This document shows positions 9,721 through 18,771 of a stretch of 39,113 nucleotides of DNA, piece after piece (positions within the stretch are counted from its first letter, which is position 1; every line of letters begins with the position of its first letter). This DNA is from Bacteroidales bacterium (lineage in GTDB: Bacteria; Bacteroidota; Bacteroidia; Bacteroidales; PXBB01). Made by a program: the position numbers and the translations under genes. The notes beneath the pieces were generated by a model. The model did no database searches, was not told the DNA's origin, and saw only the letters and a program-made list of their open reading frames with translations. The stretch lies in NCBI GenBank assembly GCA_028698995.1, contig JAQVVM010000045.1:1-39113 (forward strand). The letters run 5' to 3'.

Positions 9721-10404
9721 TTACTTTTTCTCAAAGCCATCTAAAACCCTGAGACATACTGAAAGCATGAGCCCTGCATCATCATCACCCAATAAATTAA
9801 TTCTCTCTATAATACGTTGGCTCAGATTTCTGTTTTTAGAAAGCCCTGTTGACTCCAAAATTAAATAAATATTTTGGTTTAACACATCAATTTTTCCTCT
9901 ATCCGGTAATTTTTTTTCTTTAACAACAGTTTTTTTTAAAGCAGATAATTCGTATGCATACAACATAACTGCTTGTGCCAGATTTAAAGAGGGGTAAGGT
10001 TTCTTCAGAGGAATACTGCTTACAAGATGGCACTTCTCCATCTCCTTATTGCTTAAACCACTTTCTTCCCTTCCAAAAAGCATGGCAAGCTTCTTTATTT
10101 TCTTATGACTTAAAACAGATTTTAATTCTGTAACTGACAGGTAATCCTCTTTGACTCTTCTTTTTTTGGCTGTAGTTCCCACGATAAAATCCATGTCTTG
10201 GAGCGCTGTATTAATATCTGAGAATACCTCTGCATTTTTTAGTATGTCGTGTGAGCCGTGTGCCAGCCACATTGCTTTATCATCAAGATGGTTACAGGGA
10301 TTAACAAGTCGTAACTTGCTAAAGCCCATTGTATTTATAGCCCTCGCTATGGCACCAACATTTTCGGGAACAGCAGGATTGACAATGACAAAATAAATTT
10401 CCAT
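9721..10404 (-). CDS. trmJ: TrmH/SpoU-family RNA 2'-O-methyltransferase (TrmJ-like)
   Basis: This is a SPOUT-fold, SAM-dependent ribose 2'-O-methyltransferase of 227 residues. The N-terminal motif 1 reads NPAVPENVGAIARAINTMGF, motif 2 is LFGREESGLSN, and motif 3 is SLNLAQAVMLYAYEL; all three are typical of the TrmJ branch, which methylates position 32 in the tRNA anticodon loop. The short C-terminal extension (about 165-227) matches TrmJ-like proteins. It lies 17 bp after cdaA on the same strand and is probably in its operon. The exact RNA target is inferred from the subfamily. Confidence 0.85.
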   Translation of the reverse strand: MEIYFVIVNPAVPENVGAIARAINTMGFSKLRLVNPCNHLDDKAMWLAHGSHDILKNAEVFSDINTALQDMDFIVGTTAKKRRVKEDYLSVTELKSVLSHKKIKKLAMLFGREESGLSNKEMEKCHLVSSIPLKKPYPSLNLAQAVMLYAYELSALKKTVVKEKKLPDRGKIDVLNQNIYLILESTGLSKNRNLSQRIIERINLLGDDDAGLMLSVCLRVLDGFEKK

Positions 10405-10421
10405 CCTTATGGTGTTTTCAA

Positions 10422-11225
10422 TTACAAATTAGAAATCGGTTGTTGAATAAAAACCTCTTCCAGCTTTGTTTTCACTTCGTCAGGACTGAGGTTCCTAAAC
10501 ACTTTTCCATACATGGAAAAAGCAATTTTCCCTGTTTGCTCTGAAACTACAATGGCTATGGCATCTGTGTTACTTGTGATACCGGCTGCTGCTCTGTGTC
10601 GTAATCCTAAATCTTCCGGAAAGTCTGAATCGTCAATCAGTGGTAGAACGCATTTAGCTGATTTAATACGGTTGTGTGAAATAATTATGGCTCCATCATG
10701 TAAGGGGCTGTTTTTATAAAAAATACTTTCAATCAACAAACAGCTTATGTCCGAATTAATCAACTCACCTGTTTTAACAAAGTAAAGCAAATCATTTTTT
10801 TGAGTTATAACAATAAGTGCTCCTGTTAAGCTGTTGCTCATCTTTCTGATTGATTCAATAATTGGAGGTAAATCAAGTATTTTATCTTGTACAATATTGA
10901 ATTTACCAAGCAATATGTTTTTCGCTTTAATTCCTTTACTAAACATCTTTGCGCGTCCCAATAAAAATAAAAATTGTCTCAATTCCTGTTGAAAAACAAT
11001 TATGAGGGCTATAACCCCTACGCTGATGAATTGACCTAATATTTCTCCCAACATTTCCATTTGATAGGCACTGACCAAGCGGTATAAAAAGTAAATGGCA
11101 ATAATTCCTATGAAAATATTGATGGCTACAGAACCTTTAATTAAATGATAAATAAAATACAACAGATAGGCCACTAACAATATGTCAATGATATCGAGAA
11201 TACGGACATGAATAAAAAGTGTCAT
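10422..11225 (-). CDS. cdaA: Diadenylate cyclase CdaA (c-di-AMP synthase)
   Basis: This membrane enzyme condenses two ATP to cyclic di-AMP. The protein has 267 residues, with three hydrophobic segments (about 10-90) followed by the DAC domain. The catalytic motifs are visible: DGA (177-179, in PLHDGAIIIS) and RHR (209-211, in GLRHRAAAG). The N-terminus (FIHVRILDIIDILLVAYLLY) is typical of Bacteroidota CdaA. It starts 2 bp after the stop of the secreted-nuclease gene, so the two are almost certainly co-transcribed. The common CdaA partners folP and cdaR are not adjacent here. Confidence 0.95.
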   Translation of the reverse strand: MTLFIHVRILDIIDILLVAYLLYFIYHLIKGSVAINIFIGIIAIYFLYRLVSAYQMEMLGEILGQFISVGVIALIIVFQQELRQFLFLLGRAKMFSKGIKAKNILLGKFNIVQDKILDLPPIIESIRKMSNSLTGALIVITQKNDLLYFVKTGELINSDISCLLIESIFYKNSPLHDGAIIISHNRIKSAKCVLPLIDDSDFPEDLGLRHRAAAGITSNTDAIAIVVSEQTGKIAFSMYGKVFRNLSPDEVKTKLEEVFIQQPISNL

Positions 11226-11227
11226 AA

Positions 11228-13084
11228 CTAAAGTTTTATAAGCTTATATCTTTCTGTGTAATTTTTTTTACTGACTAATAATGTATAAATACCTTGAGCC
11301 AAAGACTTTGTTGATATAGATAATGGTAAACACTCTGTTTTTGAGTAAACCAGGGTCCCGTTTATTGAGAATATTTCTATTTTGCAGGGCGTTGATTTTT
11401 CGGTTAAACTCTCAAGATTCAAATAATCAGTAAAAGGATTTGGATAGACTTTAATTTGAATCTCAGACAAACTATCCCTGATCGAAAAATCCAAATCATT
11501 TCCCAAAATTTTAAAATTGTCAAAACGATTGTTTCCAAGACTATGGGTAGCACCTCTTATGTATATTTTAATCTTGAAATTAGGGTTGTCATTTACAGCT
11601 GCTATTGATGAGAAATCAACTGTGCGAACCACCCAATCATAGTTAAGAGCATAAAAAGAAGTAAGCGAGTCAAAAGTTAATCCATCTGTAGTGTAATAAA
11701 TACTGTGTGTGTCATAGCCCGTTGAGGTACCTCTTGCTGCATAAGAAAAAACGATATCTTTTTTAAAAGTAGTGGGCACATGAAGGATTATTGCGTTGTT
11801 ATTGTTAATCATACCTTTTGGAGAAAAACTACTTCCTGCCTGATCATTTGGTAAAGCGTTTATCAAAGATCCCTGATATGCTCTGACGTCAGGAAGGTTA
11901 TGTGTGAGCATACCGCTCCCTGTGAATGCAGGTATCAAAGTATCCCATATCTCATTTTCGGCAGGGGCATTATTATTGAAGTTCCAATAGTGCAGAGCAT
12001 CCGTAAACCCTGTTGTTACATTTTGAAAAAGTCCTGTAGAGTAAATTAAATTGTGAACGGAGTAAATTTTGTAATAATAACTTCCCATCTGTGGCAAAAA
12101 GTCAATTGTGGAATCAGCGGTAGATGTTATAACAAAACCGTTAAGCTCAGGACTGAGACCATTGGCGTACATAATTCCATCAACAGGGTCTTTAAAAACG
12201 CCTGATTGATTTCTGACAATTAAAACATCATCATTTGAATCATTTCTTTGCCACTTGAGTTTTGTTTGGGTTTCGTTTATAACAGAAACAGAAAATGTGG
12301 CTGGTGGATCTATACCATAAGCCCTGTTAACAAGGGTCGTGTCTAAAATAAATGGATTTACAATCCCTGTTTGTAAATTTGCTGTTATGTCATTTCTAAG
12401 ATATTCAGATGAATCGGGTTTGTCGAAATTGTGCCAACGTCTCAAATATTTGATTTGAGAATTGAAAAAAAATGGATCGGCATTATCAGCTTCACTTTTA
12501 TACATGGTGTAGAAGTAGAAAACAGCTCTTGCAATATCACCTTTTCTGATATCCCGAACTTCAAAACCATTTGTAGCTCTTTTGCTGTATTCTTCTTTAA
12601 GGGTATCAGGTATAGTTGTTTGTGAATAATTATGCCGCCACCAACGAGATACAAGAGAATCAGGAATATCCATATAAGGGAGGTTGTTTCTTGATGAGTT
12701 TACATCAGATCGTATGGGAAATAAATGGAAAAGGTCGCTGTTGGCATTACCCGACATGGCTCCTTTACTTTGTGGATAGGAATGTTCTGTATTAAAACCT
12801 TTGGCATCGGCTTGTGTGCGTGGAGAAATTGTATCAGAAAGATCAATTCTTATGGTATCTCCCGTATATTGACACTCAACAAGACCTTCCCGATAAAATA
12901 CCTTTCCAAACAATGAATCTCTTGCAGTATCATATAAAAAAACAAATTGTGTCTTATAATTTGCTGCCAAACTGTCTCTTAAAACACTTCCGCTTAGACC
13001 AGGATAAATGACAGTTTGTTGCCCCTTAGCATTAAGGGTAAATAGAATTGAAAATAATAACAATATACGGACTAAACGATTCAT
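11228..13084 (-). CDS. T9SS-secreted endonuclease I family nuclease
   Basis: The protein has 618 residues. A signal peptide (about 1-21) is followed by an endonuclease I family domain (about 30-250). Its signature is NTEHSYPQS (98-106, catalytic H101), DLFHLFPIRSDVNSSRNN (117-134), and RKGDIARAVFYFYTMY (180-195). A fibronectin-like segment (about 258-355) and a beta-sandwich (about 365-530) follow. A Por-type sorting domain closes the protein (about 540-618: KVYPNPFTDYLN, SLAQGIYTLLV). It probably degrades extracellular DNA for nutrient or phosphate gain. It is the first gene of the nuclease-cdaA-trmJ run and lies just after the lptE terminator, so its promoter should be within 13085-13218. 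Confidence 0.9.
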   Translation of the reverse strand: MNRLVRILLLFSILFTLNAKGQQTVIYPGLSGSVLRDSLAANYKTQFVFLYDTARDSLFGKVFYREGLVECQYTGDTIRIDLSDTISPRTQADAKGFNTEHSYPQSKGAMSGNANSDLFHLFPIRSDVNSSRNNLPYMDIPDSLVSRWWRHNYSQTTIPDTLKEEYSKRATNGFEVRDIRKGDIARAVFYFYTMYKSEADNADPFFFNSQIKYLRRWHNFDKPDSSEYLRNDITANLQTGIVNPFILDTTLVNRAYGIDPPATFSVSVINETQTKLKWQRNDSNDDVLIVRNQSGVFKDPVDGIMYANGLSPELNGFVITSTADSTIDFLPQMGSYYYKIYSVHNLIYSTGLFQNVTTGFTDALHYWNFNNNAPAENEIWDTLIPAFTGSGMLTHNLPDVRAYQGSLINALPNDQAGSSFSPKGMINNNNAIILHVPTTFKKDIVFSYAARGTSTGYDTHSIYYTTDGLTFDSLTSFYALNYDWVVRTVDFSSIAAVNDNPNFKIKIYIRGATHSLGNNRFDNFKILGNDLDFSIRDSLSEIQIKVYPNPFTDYLNLESLTEKSTPCKIEIFSINGTLVYSKTECLPLSISTKSLAQGIYTLLVSKKNYTERYKLIKL

Positions 13085-13105
13085 TTGACTTTTTTTTGTA
13101 AAATT

Positions 13106-13137
13106 AAAAAAAAGCCGATTAAAAATCGGCTTTTTTT
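13106..13137 (-). terminator. Intrinsic terminator, probably bidirectional, after lptE
   Basis: A perfect stem AAAAAAAGCCGATT/AATCGGCTTTTTTT with a 3-nt loop. It has A and T runs on both sides, so it can work on either strand. It lies 81 bp past the lptE stop on the minus strand and 21 bp before the nuclease start codon, separating the two transcripts. Confidence 0.9.
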
Positions 13138-13218
13138 AAAAAAACAGGGGGAAATATATATGTTGAGTGGAAGTGCTGTGATTGAAATTCAAATTTTATG
13201 CCAAAAGTTTTGTGTTTT

Positions 13219-13725
13219 TTACCAATTCACAACTGTTTTGTTAAAAATATCTTCAACCAAAGCATCTACAATGTTTTTAATGAGGGCATCTTCAACTGTC
13301 GAAAGGCTTAACTTGCTGTCATAATCTTCGTACCTGCTGAATGTGGATTCAAAGTTTTTGGTCTCATCAAATTCATTGATGAATTTAACACGTATGCCCA
13401 CTGTAAGTCTGTTGAGAGCAGCTTTGTCGTCAGATTGAATGGCTACGGGAGCAGTTATATAGTTGACAATGGCCCCTTCAATACTCATATCTGCAGCACC
13501 ATTCACCACATTCAGACTAGTTTGAGATAGAAACCGATCTTTCAGAGCATCAGTTAGTGTCTGACTTAAAATTGGCTGAACCTGATTGGCTTGATTTTCG
13601 AAATGTCCGATGGAAATAGTTTTAACTTCAGGGGGGATAGAAGCACCAGTAAAAGAATAAATGCCACAGCCCGAGTATATCAATGCAAAAAATAGTAATC
13701 CTACAATTGAAAGTATTTTATTCAT
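13219..13725 (-). CDS. lptE: LPS-assembly lipoprotein LptE (Bacteroidota type)
   Basis: The protein has 168 residues and a lipoprotein signal ending LIYSGC (C20). The mature part starts GIYSFTGASIPPEVKTISIGHFEN, characteristic of Bacteroidota LptE-like lipoproteins. LptE plugs the LptD barrel in the outer membrane and helps insert lipopolysaccharide. The C-terminal half (SRYEDYDS, followed by VEDALIKNIVDALVEDIFNK) fits the family. It lies 7 bp after the sigma-54 activator gene, so the two share a transcript that ends at the strong hairpin downstream. Confidence 0.85.
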   Translation of the reverse strand: MNKILSIVGLLFFALIYSGCGIYSFTGASIPPEVKTISIGHFENQANQVQPILSQTLTDALKDRFLSQTSLNVVNGAADMSIEGAIVNYITAPVAIQSDDKAALNRLTVGIRVKFINEFDETKNFESTFSRYEDYDSKLSLSTVEDALIKNIVDALVEDIFNKTVVNW

Positions 13726-13732
13726 AGGATTT

Positions 13733-14986
13733 TTAAATATTGTATTCTTTTATTTTTCTGTATAAAGTTCTTTCCGAAATACCTAATTCCTGAGCTGCCT
13801 TTTTTCTCTTTCCGTTGTATTTATCGAGGGCTTTTTTAATCATATCAATTTCCTTATCCTGCAATGAAAGGCTTTCTTCATAAACCTCTGCGGTATCATC
13901 AAAATCTTCGTCAGCATTGTCGGGTTTTGAAATCCTTATCTCTTGTGCCGGTATTACTTCAGGTTCCCCTTTACCAAAATTAATATCAGAATGAATGTCG
14001 TGGTAAATTTTTTGCAATGCCTGACTGCTTTTCATATTTTGCCCAACTTCTTCATTTTCATTATTTACAATGATGTCAAATATCAGCTTTTTGAGTTCGT
14101 GCATATCCTTTTTCATATCGAAAAGAAGCTTGTACATAATTTCTCTCTCAGAAGAAAAGTTCTCTTCGCTCTTTTTATCTTTGTAAAGTACAGGAAGTTC
14201 AGAATTCAGGTTGCTGAGATATTTCGATAAGGTAATACCTGTAATAAGTCTGTTGTTTTCAATTATTGAGACCTGTTCGGTGATGTTTTTAAGTTCCCGA
14301 ACATTACCGGGCCATCTGTATGCAATTAATTTCTTTTGGGCTTCTTCATCAAGCTGGACAGCGGGCATACGGTACTTTTCTGCAAAATCGGAGGCAAATT
14401 TTCTGAAAAGCAATAAAATGTCATTTTGTCGATTCCTTAGTGGGGGAATTATAATGGGTACCGTGTTTAAACGATAGTAGAGGTCTTCTCTGAATTTGCC
14501 CTTTCTGATGGCTTCCGGTACATGTTCATTGGTGGCAGCTACAACCCTGACATCTGTTTTTATAACCTTTGATGAACCAACTTTCATAAATTCACCGGTT
14601 TCCAAAACTCTTAACAATCTGACTTGAGTTGATAAAGGGAGTTCTGCAACTTCATCGAGAAAAATGGTGCCGCCGTTAGCGGTTTCAAAATAACCTTTTC
14701 GTGATTCGTGTGCTCCGGTAAAAGAACCCTTTTCGTGCCCAAAAAGCTCTGAATCAATAGTCCCTTCGGGAATAGCTCCGCAGTTTACAGCTATATATGC
14801 GCCATGTTTGCGCGCACTTAGTTGATGTATAATCTTTGGAAAAACTTCTTTACCAGTGCCGCTTTCCCCGTAAATGAGCACAGAAATTTCTGTTGGGGCT
14901 ACCTGACGTGCAATATCAATAGCTCTGTCTAATTGCGGGTCGCTCCCAATAATGCCAAATCTTAACTTAATACTCTGAATATCCAT
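13733..14986 (-). CDS. Sigma-54-interacting transcriptional activator without receiver domain
   Basis: The protein has 417 residues. An AAA+ sigma-54 activation domain spans about 5-245: Walker A GESGTGKE (40-47), the sigma-54 contact loop GSFTGA (87-92, against the usual GAFTGA), Walker B IFLDEV (108-113), and RWPGNVREL (224-232). A poorly conserved, charged linker (about 265-375) follows, then a Fis-type helix-turn-helix (about 378-417, KKAAQELGISERTLYRKIKE). There is no N-terminal receiver, PAS or GAF domain, so control must come through expression, the linker, or a partner. The gene precedes lptE by 7 bp. The target genes are unknown. A -7-like TATCTTTG lies upstream (15023-15016, minus strand), a sigma-ABfr type element rather than a -24/-12 site. 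Confidence 0.92.
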   Translation of the reverse strand: MDIQSIKLRFGIIGSDPQLDRAIDIARQVAPTEISVLIYGESGTGKEVFPKIIHQLSARKHGAYIAVNCGAIPEGTIDSELFGHEKGSFTGAHESRKGYFETANGGTIFLDEVAELPLSTQVRLLRVLETGEFMKVGSSKVIKTDVRVVAATNEHVPEAIRKGKFREDLYYRLNTVPIIIPPLRNRQNDILLLFRKFASDFAEKYRMPAVQLDEEAQKKLIAYRWPGNVRELKNITEQVSIIENNRLITGITLSKYLSNLNSELPVLYKDKKSEENFSSEREIMYKLLFDMKKDMHELKKLIFDIIVNNENEEVGQNMKSSQALQKIYHDIHSDINFGKGEPEVIPAQEIRISKPDNADEDFDDTAEVYEESLSLQDKEIDMIKKALDKYNGKRKKAAQELGISERTLYRKIKEYNI

Positions 14987-15113
14987 GAATTAAATTACCT
15001 GTTTAAATCCAAGTGCAAAGATAAAATTTATAATTCATACTGAATTTATTTGTGATTTTTTGTTTTGGCAAAAATGCATTTATTTAAAAAAAAGTTCTAA
15101 GTTTGTTGTTGTT

Positions 15114-16190
15114 ATGACTGGAAATACTTTTGGAAAAATATTAAAATTAACAACCTTCGGTGAGTCTCATTCTGTGGCAGTGGGTGGAGTCCTTGATGGT
15201 TTTCCTTCTAATATTTCAATAGATTATGATTTAATTAAAGCCGATGTACAAAAGCGTAAAACAGGCAAATCATTTTTTGAAAGTCAGAGACTAGAGAATG
15301 ATGAAGTTGTTTTTCTTTCCGGAATTTGTGAAGGTAAATCGCTTGGAACACCAATAGCTTTCTATGTACTCAATAATAATGCATCAAGTAAAGATTATAA
15401 TAATATAAAAGATGTTTACCGTCCTTCCCATGCTGATTTTACGTACGAAAAAAAATTTGGCATCAGAGATTACAGGGGAGGGGGAAGAGCTTCTGCACGC
15501 GAAACTCTGGCTAGAGTAATTGGTGGTGCTTTTGCAAAAATGCTGCTGAAATTGTATAAAATTGAAATTTCAGCATTTGTTTCTCAAATAGGACATATTA
15601 AATTGAATGAACCTTATTGGAAATTTGATTTTTCAACTGATATTAAACCGCCCTTTTACTTTCCTGACAGAACCTCTGAAAGCAGCATCTTAAAATACCT
15701 TACCGACCTTGAAAAAGAGGGAGATACAGTTGGAGGAGAAATTACATGTGTAATAAAAGAGTGTCCCGTTGGTTTGGGAGAGCCTGTATTTGATAAATTG
15801 CAGGCTCAATTGGCTTATGCCATGATGGGCATCAATGCGGTAAAAGGATTTGAGTTTGGCAGTGGTTTTTCTGCTCCCGCCATGAAGGGCTCTGAACATA
15901 ATGATGTGTTTGTGAAAGAAAATGGACAAATAAAAACACTTACAAATTTTTCAGGGGGTATTCAAGGAGGCATATCTAATGGACAGGATATTTATTTTTT
16001 TGTAGCTTTTAAGCCCGTAGCTTCCATTAAGAAAAATCAACAAAGCATTGATAAAAATAGGGGAAAAGTTACTTTTTCGATTGAAGGAAGACATGATGTG
16101 TGTCCTGTACCTCGTGCTGTACCTATTGTCGAGGCTATGGCTGCTCTGGTACTGGCAGATAATTTATTGCTGAATAAAAGACTTCATTAA
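15114..16190 (+). CDS. aroC: Chorismate synthase
   Basis: Chorismate synthase catalyses the last step of the shikimate pathway, EPSP to chorismate, using reduced FMN. The ATG at 15114 gives 358 residues beginning MTGNTFGKILKLTTFGESH, the family's conserved start; an in-frame start upstream at 15060 would add an unconserved 18 residues. Other signatures are RPSHADFTYEKKFGIRDYRG and GGGRASARET in the first half and GRHDVCPVPRAVPIVEAMAA near the end. The next gene begins 22 bp downstream, suggesting co-transcription. It is divergent from the sigma-54 activator gene. Confidence 0.97.
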   Translation: MTGNTFGKILKLTTFGESHSVAVGGVLDGFPSNISIDYDLIKADVQKRKTGKSFFESQRLENDEVVFLSGICEGKSLGTPIAFYVLNNNASSKDYNNIKDVYRPSHADFTYEKKFGIRDYRGGGRASARETLARVIGGAFAKMLLKLYKIEISAFVSQIGHIKLNEPYWKFDFSTDIKPPFYFPDRTSESSILKYLTDLEKEGDTVGGEITCVIKECPVGLGEPVFDKLQAQLAYAMMGINAVKGFEFGSGFSAPAMKGSEHNDVFVKENGQIKTLTNFSGGIQGGISNGQDIYFFVAFKPVASIKKNQQSIDKNRGKVTFSIEGRHDVCPVPRAVPIVEAMAALVLADNLLLNKRLH

Positions 16191-16212
16191 TAAACCTTAT
16201 AATATCCTTTTT

Positions 16213-18630
16213 ATGCTTAAAATTTCTTCTAAAAAGCTTTTAATTGCTTTTATAATTATTTTTGCATTCATTGCATTATTCCCTCTTCTTTTTAAGAATT
16301 CCTTCCTTAAAGAGTTCAACAGACAGATGCAGCTTCTTGAAAATGTTACAGCTCAATATTCTCATGTCGATTTGTATTGGGGACGCAGTTTCCCCGACTT
16401 TACCCTCAGGGTGGATGATTTGTCCTTAACAGGAACAGACTTGTTTTCGGGACAGAATTTGGCTGAAATTGGCAGGGTAAAACTAACTGTCGATTTTTGG
16501 AGTCTGGTTTTTGGACAGCAGATTAAAGTTAAATCCGTAAAACTTAACAATGCTGATATTCATTTAATTAAACAAGAAAACCAGTTTAATTTCATCGATA
16601 TTAAAAAGGCAAAAAAAGAGGGTGATAATTTTGAATTATCCCTTGATAGATTTATTATTATAAATTCTAATATTTCATATCAAGATTTTGACGATGATTT
16701 CGAAATATCAGCTTTAAATTTGAATCAATGGATTAAAAGAGTTAAAGGCTTAGAAGGAAATAACTACAGTATGACCTCAAGAGCTGATTCCTTTACTGTT
16801 TCAAGTCACAATATTGATCTTTTGCAGCATGTGGCCTTTCAGTGTAAAATGTTATTCCATTTTGATCCTTCTTTACATCATTATATTATTGAGCCAACAA
16901 AAGTTAATTTTAATGATTTAACTCTGAATGTAGAAGGAGAATTTGGATTTGAGGGGGAACAGACCTTCCTAAACATGAATGGAAGCAGTAATGGTGATAT
17001 TAAACAACTTTTTTCTGTCGTTAATGTTTTTTATGGACCTGATTATAACAAAATCATTTCTGATGGTACTTACAGTATCAATGCATTTTTAGAACTTACA
17101 AGTGATGATATCTATAACGAAAAATATGATTTTTCGCTGAAAGCTCAAGATGGCAGCTTGAAATATGATTTTTTGCCTGACGGTTTTTCTGAAATAAATA
17201 TTGATGTTGCTTTGAAAAAAAATGCTGAAGAAAATAAATATTTTGTTGCTGATATAAGTTTGAAAACAAAAGCGGACTCGTTATGCTTAAAATTGTACCA
17301 GAGTGATGAGGAGGAAAAAACCATTTATAAGAATGAAATTGATGTTGTAATGGATTTCTCAACTTTAAACTCAATAATTCCTGATACAAAGCTCGAAAAA
17401 ATGGGCAGATTGATTATTGATTTGAATTTCAATGGTACTTTCAGCAAAATTTTACCTGATCTGAATGAATTAAATTCCGAGGGGTATATAGCTGTTGGAG
17501 GCTTGAATTATCAAAAAAGTTTTGATTCGAGACCTGTTTTTGTTGATACAGCCTATCTGGCTTTTTCCGATAATAGTTTTGCTATAAACAAGCTTAGCAC
17601 TCGTTTTGGTAAAACAAATTTAGAAGCAGAGGGTAACTGGCAAAATTTTATTAATTATGTGCTTTTTGATGAAGTTTTACGTGGCGAATGGCATCTGAAA
17701 GCACCTTGTCTCAATTTAAATGACATCATGGCAAGCGAAATTCAGGAAACTCATAATTCAGACACACTCATTACCGGATTTTCCAATTTCTTTGTACCTC
17801 GAAACATCGCTCTGAAATTATGGTTTGATGCAGATACACTTATTGTTAACAACACCCTTGTCGGAAGTGCACACAGTGTTATTGATTTTGAAAATGAAAC
17901 AATGACTGTACATGCTTTAAATGTAACTTTCAAAGAAGGAAAAGGCCTTCTTAGAGGTTTGTACAGGAATACTATGGATGAAGGCGTTAGCTCTTATTTT
18001 ACGAATGACTTTGAAAATGTAGATATTCAGGATTTTGCACAGATTTTTCCTGTGTTGAAAAATATATGGCCTCAGATTATTAATGCTAAAGGTAAGATTA
18101 ATACAACTATTGACATTAGTTATAACAAAGGATTTTCTACCTACATGAAAAATTCTGACTTACTGAGTGCGCCATCCATTTTTTACAATGAACTCATTAA
18201 ACAGGATGATTCTGACATGCATTGGTTTCTTAAATCCAGGATACCTGCTTTGGAAATTAGGGATATTCCCTTTTTTGAGGAAATTGCTGATAAGTTGCAG
18301 CTGGAAATCTTGGAAAAAGGTATCTTTAATAACGCGATGATAGAAGTATTTTTTGTACAAGGAAAAAGCTATGTGAAAAATTTGTCTTTCAGTATTGATG
18401 ACATCGTTTTTAATGCCACCGGATCATGGAATGTGGAACACCGGCTGCAATTGGATTTTAAGATTGAGATACCCCCAAAATATTTTACCGGAAAAGCTCT
18501 TGAAAATCTCAACAGTTTAGCTTCTGAAAACAATATTAACCCTGATACTCTACTTTCAGAAGCTGCTGTGATTTTTTGCGTCAGTTTAAAAGAAAATGAA
18601 GAAAATACCGTTATTGATATTGATCTTTAA
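16213..18630 (+). CDS. AsmA-like inner-membrane/periplasmic protein
   Basis: The protein has 805 residues. One N-terminal transmembrane helix (about 8-26) is followed by a long beta-rich periplasmic region. Its first part (LYWGRSFPDFTLRVDDLSL, then VKLTVDFWSL, then IKVKSVKLNNADIHL) is the hallmark AsmA N-terminal segment. The last part (about 640-780: DFKIEIPPKYFTG and FNATGSWNVE) resembles the AsmA C-terminal domain. AsmA-like proteins form bridge-like grooves thought to move lipids between membranes, or affect outer-membrane assembly. No specific cargo can be named. It lies 22 bp after aroC. Confidence 0.82.
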   Translation: MLKISSKKLLIAFIIIFAFIALFPLLFKNSFLKEFNRQMQLLENVTAQYSHVDLYWGRSFPDFTLRVDDLSLTGTDLFSGQNLAEIGRVKLTVDFWSLVFGQQIKVKSVKLNNADIHLIKQENQFNFIDIKKAKKEGDNFELSLDRFIIINSNISYQDFDDDFEISALNLNQWIKRVKGLEGNNYSMTSRADSFTVSSHNIDLLQHVAFQCKMLFHFDPSLHHYIIEPTKVNFNDLTLNVEGEFGFEGEQTFLNMNGSSNGDIKQLFSVVNVFYGPDYNKIISDGTYSINAFLELTSDDIYNEKYDFSLKAQDGSLKYDFLPDGFSEINIDVALKKNAEENKYFVADISLKTKADSLCLKLYQSDEEEKTIYKNEIDVVMDFSTLNSIIPDTKLEKMGRLIIDLNFNGTFSKILPDLNELNSEGYIAVGGLNYQKSFDSRPVFVDTAYLAFSDNSFAINKLSTRFGKTNLEAEGNWQNFINYVLFDEVLRGEWHLKAPCLNLNDIMASEIQETHNSDTLITGFSNFFVPRNIALKLWFDADTLIVNNTLVGSAHSVIDFENETMTVHALNVTFKEGKGLLRGLYRNTMDEGVSSYFTNDFENVDIQDFAQIFPVLKNIWPQIINAKGKINTTIDISYNKGFSTYMKNSDLLSAPSIFYNELIKQDDSDMHWFLKSRIPALEIRDIPFFEEIADKLQLEILEKGIFNNAMIEVFFVQGKSYVKNLSFSIDDIVFNATGSWNVEHRLQLDFKIEIPPKYFTGKALENLNSLASENNINPDTLLSEAAVIFCVSLKENEENTVIDIDL

Positions 18631-18701
18631 GCTGTCTTATGTAGTTTGCTGAATTGAATAATGATTTAGCAAGTAATTAAAATAATACTCAAATTCAATG
18701 A

Positions 18702-18738
18702 TTTGTTGCTGCTTAATATTGTATTATTCTTATTTTTG
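18702..18738 (+). promoter_or_regulatory. Candidate Bacteroidota promoter for the PorE-like gene
   Basis: TATTTTTG (18731-18738) matches the -7 pattern TAnnTTTG. Upstream, TTTG (18702-18705) is 25 bp away, longer than the usual 19-21, and the overlapping GTTG (18705-18708) is 22 bp away. The start codon is 33 bp downstream. The -7 match is good and the -33 match is weak. Confidence 0.4.
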
Positions 18739-18771
18739 CAGGTGTTTTGAAACTAATTCCGGGTATAAGAA

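Noticed and set aside
13085..13324. Plus-strand open frame over the lptE terminator
   Set aside because: It runs through the terminator hairpin and the antisense of lptE, with no similarity to a known family.
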